Assembly: GCF_910592395.1 (NCBI RefSeq)
Contig: NC_088318.1
Span: forward strand, 15,316,349-15,376,348
Reading direction: 5' to 3'
DNA from: Lineus longissimus
Taxonomy: Eukaryota > Nemertea > Pilidiophora > Heteronemertea > Lineidae
DNA length: 60,000 nucleotides
Both the position numbers and the translations under genes were made by a program. Shown in pieces: positions 58,171-60,000 of the stretch. The notes under the pieces were generated by a model. It made no database searches and was not told where the DNA came from. It was given only the letters and a program-made list of their open reading frames with translations. Positions within the stretch are counted from its first letter, which is position 1. Each line of letters starts with the position of its first letter.

Positions 58171-59500
58171 TAAAGAATTTTGAGACTGTTATACAGTATG
58201 AAGTGCAGTTACATAATAGATATACATGTATGTGTTAAGATGACCACCAAAAATATGAGGATGCCAATCATTTTTTCTGGACACAACCGGAAAGCTTTTC
58301 ATTTACAATATTCTTGCAATGAGAGAATTTAGATTATGGTTGTGCAGCACAATATAGTGATTCCCTCAAACCTCAAACCACACAGCAATTTCTTTTAAAT
58401 AATTTTATTCGATACAGAACAGCTGTTCAGTTTCTACACTCAATACAAAAGGCTAATTTTTTACATTTGCAATCAACAAAAAACAATATTACCACCAAAA
58501 GCAATAAATAATATAGAGAGGGGGACCCAAATCCTGTTTCATTCATCAGGAGAAACACGCAAGAAAAGGTTTCAGGGGAGAGTCGTAGAACGTAAACATA
58601 TTTGAGACCACATGGTCCATTCCCAGGCACTATAAATGATGTGTTTCAACCATATTCATTCAAAGTTTTTGCACTTTGATGGTTATTAATTGAAATGAGA
58701 AAAAGATTGTTATCAGGAAAGATATTTTTGTTTCTTTAAGTAAATTGAAGTGTTTGTGAACATAGATCTAAAACACAGAACACTTTACTGTTAACGCAGG
58801 GGCAAGCAGTGACTGGGCAAACAAACAAAAAAATCATCTGTCTGGGGTCAAGGTGAGAATGGCAAATACCATGTTTTTAAGTATAAATTAGGAATGCAGA
58901 TGTGTCAGAGTTCCAGATTTCTACATGCTCCTTAACAGTATATCATTATGATAGTGCACACAAATAAAATACTGACCACCAAGCCATGACCAAAATACTT
59001 TTAAAAAGTGACAAGACAGGAGTAAAGATGTCTGTACATAATCATTAATCCTCCCATCTGCCAGCACTTTCTTCCCACCTAATCAGCCATAAGAAGCAAT
59101 TCCAGTATTCCTTTGCTATTTTCGATACGTACGCAAGACACACGGCAGCGAGAGCTGATATTCATAACGTGTGCTTCCTGGATACCTCGGAGACATCTGA
59201 GATGAGACCTTTAAGACCATTGTTGGCTGCCCTCTTTCATATGCTGTTGTCCCCATTCAATAACATCAGGAATGAAACGGCCAGGGGCCATTGTGCTCAC
59301 CGTATACATCTTTTAGTAGGCAGGATCATGCTTAGTTTAGAGGTGAATATGGTGAACACGGTGAACACAATCAGGCATGAAGACTTTTTTTAGATGTGTA
59401 TTGATGTCAAGTAATAAGACAGTGCAGTATATATAAGTTTATGATCCAACCAATAATTATCTATGACATCAACAAGATCAATATCGTGTGATTGCTAAGA
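58171..59500. other. no confirmed gene
   Basis: A plus frame at 59169-59393 in a mildly CpG-enriched stretch lacks clear splice sites. No repeat was detected before the terminal tandem array. Confidence 0.45.
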
Positions 59501-60000
59501 GTCCCTGCAATAAAAAATTCATTGAAAAAAAGTCATTAATAAGCGAGATATTGCACGTCCTACCTTTTCAGTTTTGACCCCCTGGTGGCCAAATCAAGAA
59601 TCAGATCAGGCCAAAATTCGGTGTCAGAGATTATCTGATGTAGGGGGTTACATGTACCAACTTTCAAGTTCATAGCTTCAGCAGTTAAGAAACGTGCCAT
59701 AGTTACACTCTAATGGCCAATTTACGCCATTTGACCTCTGTGACCTAGAAAAGGAGGTCAAATCCAAAAATCCTAGGACATGTGGTGTATCCTTGCTAGA
59801 AGTCCCTGCCATAAAAATTTTATCGAAAACAATTCACTCAAATAAGCAAGATATTGCACTTCTTCCTTTTTCCATTATGGCCCCCTGGTGGCCGAATAAA
59901 GAATCAGATCAGGCCAAAATTCGGCATCAAAGATTATCTGATGTAGGGGGTTATATGCACCAAGTTTCAAGTTCATAACTTTACTGGTTAAGAAACGTGC
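59501..60000 (+). repeat. 311-bp tandem repeat, runs off the window
   Basis: The unit starting gtccctgc(a/c)ataaaaa begins at 59501 and again at 59812. Both units share cc(c)cctggtggccraat, aagaatcagatcaggccaaa, attcgg, gattatctgatgtagggggt and ttcaagttcata. The second unit is cut by the window end. An inverted pair tttgacctc/gaggtcaaa (59730-59738 and 59754-59762) with two further tgacct/aggtca half-sites lies near the junction. It is either a tandem satellite-like block or two adjacent copies of one interspersed repeat. Confidence 0.92.

Overview
This window looks like AT-rich, non-coding-dominated nuclear DNA of an invertebrate animal, most likely a marine deuterostome or lophotrochozoan. 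The reasons are the absence of any long open frame, the stop codons everywhere, CpG that is scarce except in transposon patches and a few short islands, tRNA-headed SINE-like repeats, MITEs with terminal inverted repeats, and minisatellites. I cannot name the species. The longest open frame (185 codons) lies inside a transposable element, and every other frame of 100-175 codons is within what chance gives in 120 kb of two-strand sequence. There is no bacterial operon structure, no rRNA, no CRISPR array and no confident complete gene. The window is best read as intergenic and/or intronic sequence.

Layout. 0-5 kb: a SINE-like head, a 25-bp snap-back hairpin (648-707), a MITE-like element (829-1209), a CpG-rich foldback element (3020-3429) and a two-copy 104-bp repeat (4582-4765). 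5-15.4 kb: mostly featureless, ending in a six-unit 74-78 bp tandem array (14933-15385) whose minus-strand translation looks like decayed C2H2 zinc fingers. 16.4-19.2 kb: a CpG-rich patch, several short tandem repeats and a G19 run. 23.3-24.2 kb: a TTA-flanked, Harbinger-like MITE (23286-24177) that holds a retroposon-like tail and a palindromic NRF1-type motif. 26.4-26.85 kb: two adjacent long palindromes plus a third copy of one arm. 29.4-29.7 kb: a minisatellite. 33.0 kb: a tRNA-derived SINE. 40.2-40.9 kb: the second copy of a dispersed repeat and a perfect 16-bp hairpin. 54.0 kb: a SINE-body-like segment. 54.84-55.10 kb: a near-perfect 99-bp-arm palindrome with a 34-bp duplication in one arm only. 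55.5 kb: an A-rich block between 18-bp direct repeats. 58.0 kb: another tRNA-derived SINE. 59.5 kb to the end: a 311-bp tandem repeat that runs off the window.

Coding. I list short exon-like segments on both strands where a good 3' splice site and/or 5' splice site bounds an open frame. The best is 52012-52155 (+): 48 codons, phase 0 at both ends, eight or so CpGs. Most of the others are probably decoys: by my own rough reckoning a window this size should give a dozen or more acceptor-plus-open-frame coincidences. I could not assign a function to any of them. If some are real, the window lies across a large multi-exon gene. No set of them forms a convincing transcript, apart from a phase-compatible minus-strand pair at 22.1 and 21.5 kb.

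No unmistakable new system is visible. The most unusual things are the zinc-finger-derived tandem array, the palindrome cluster at 26.4 kb and the asymmetric palindrome at 54.8 kb.
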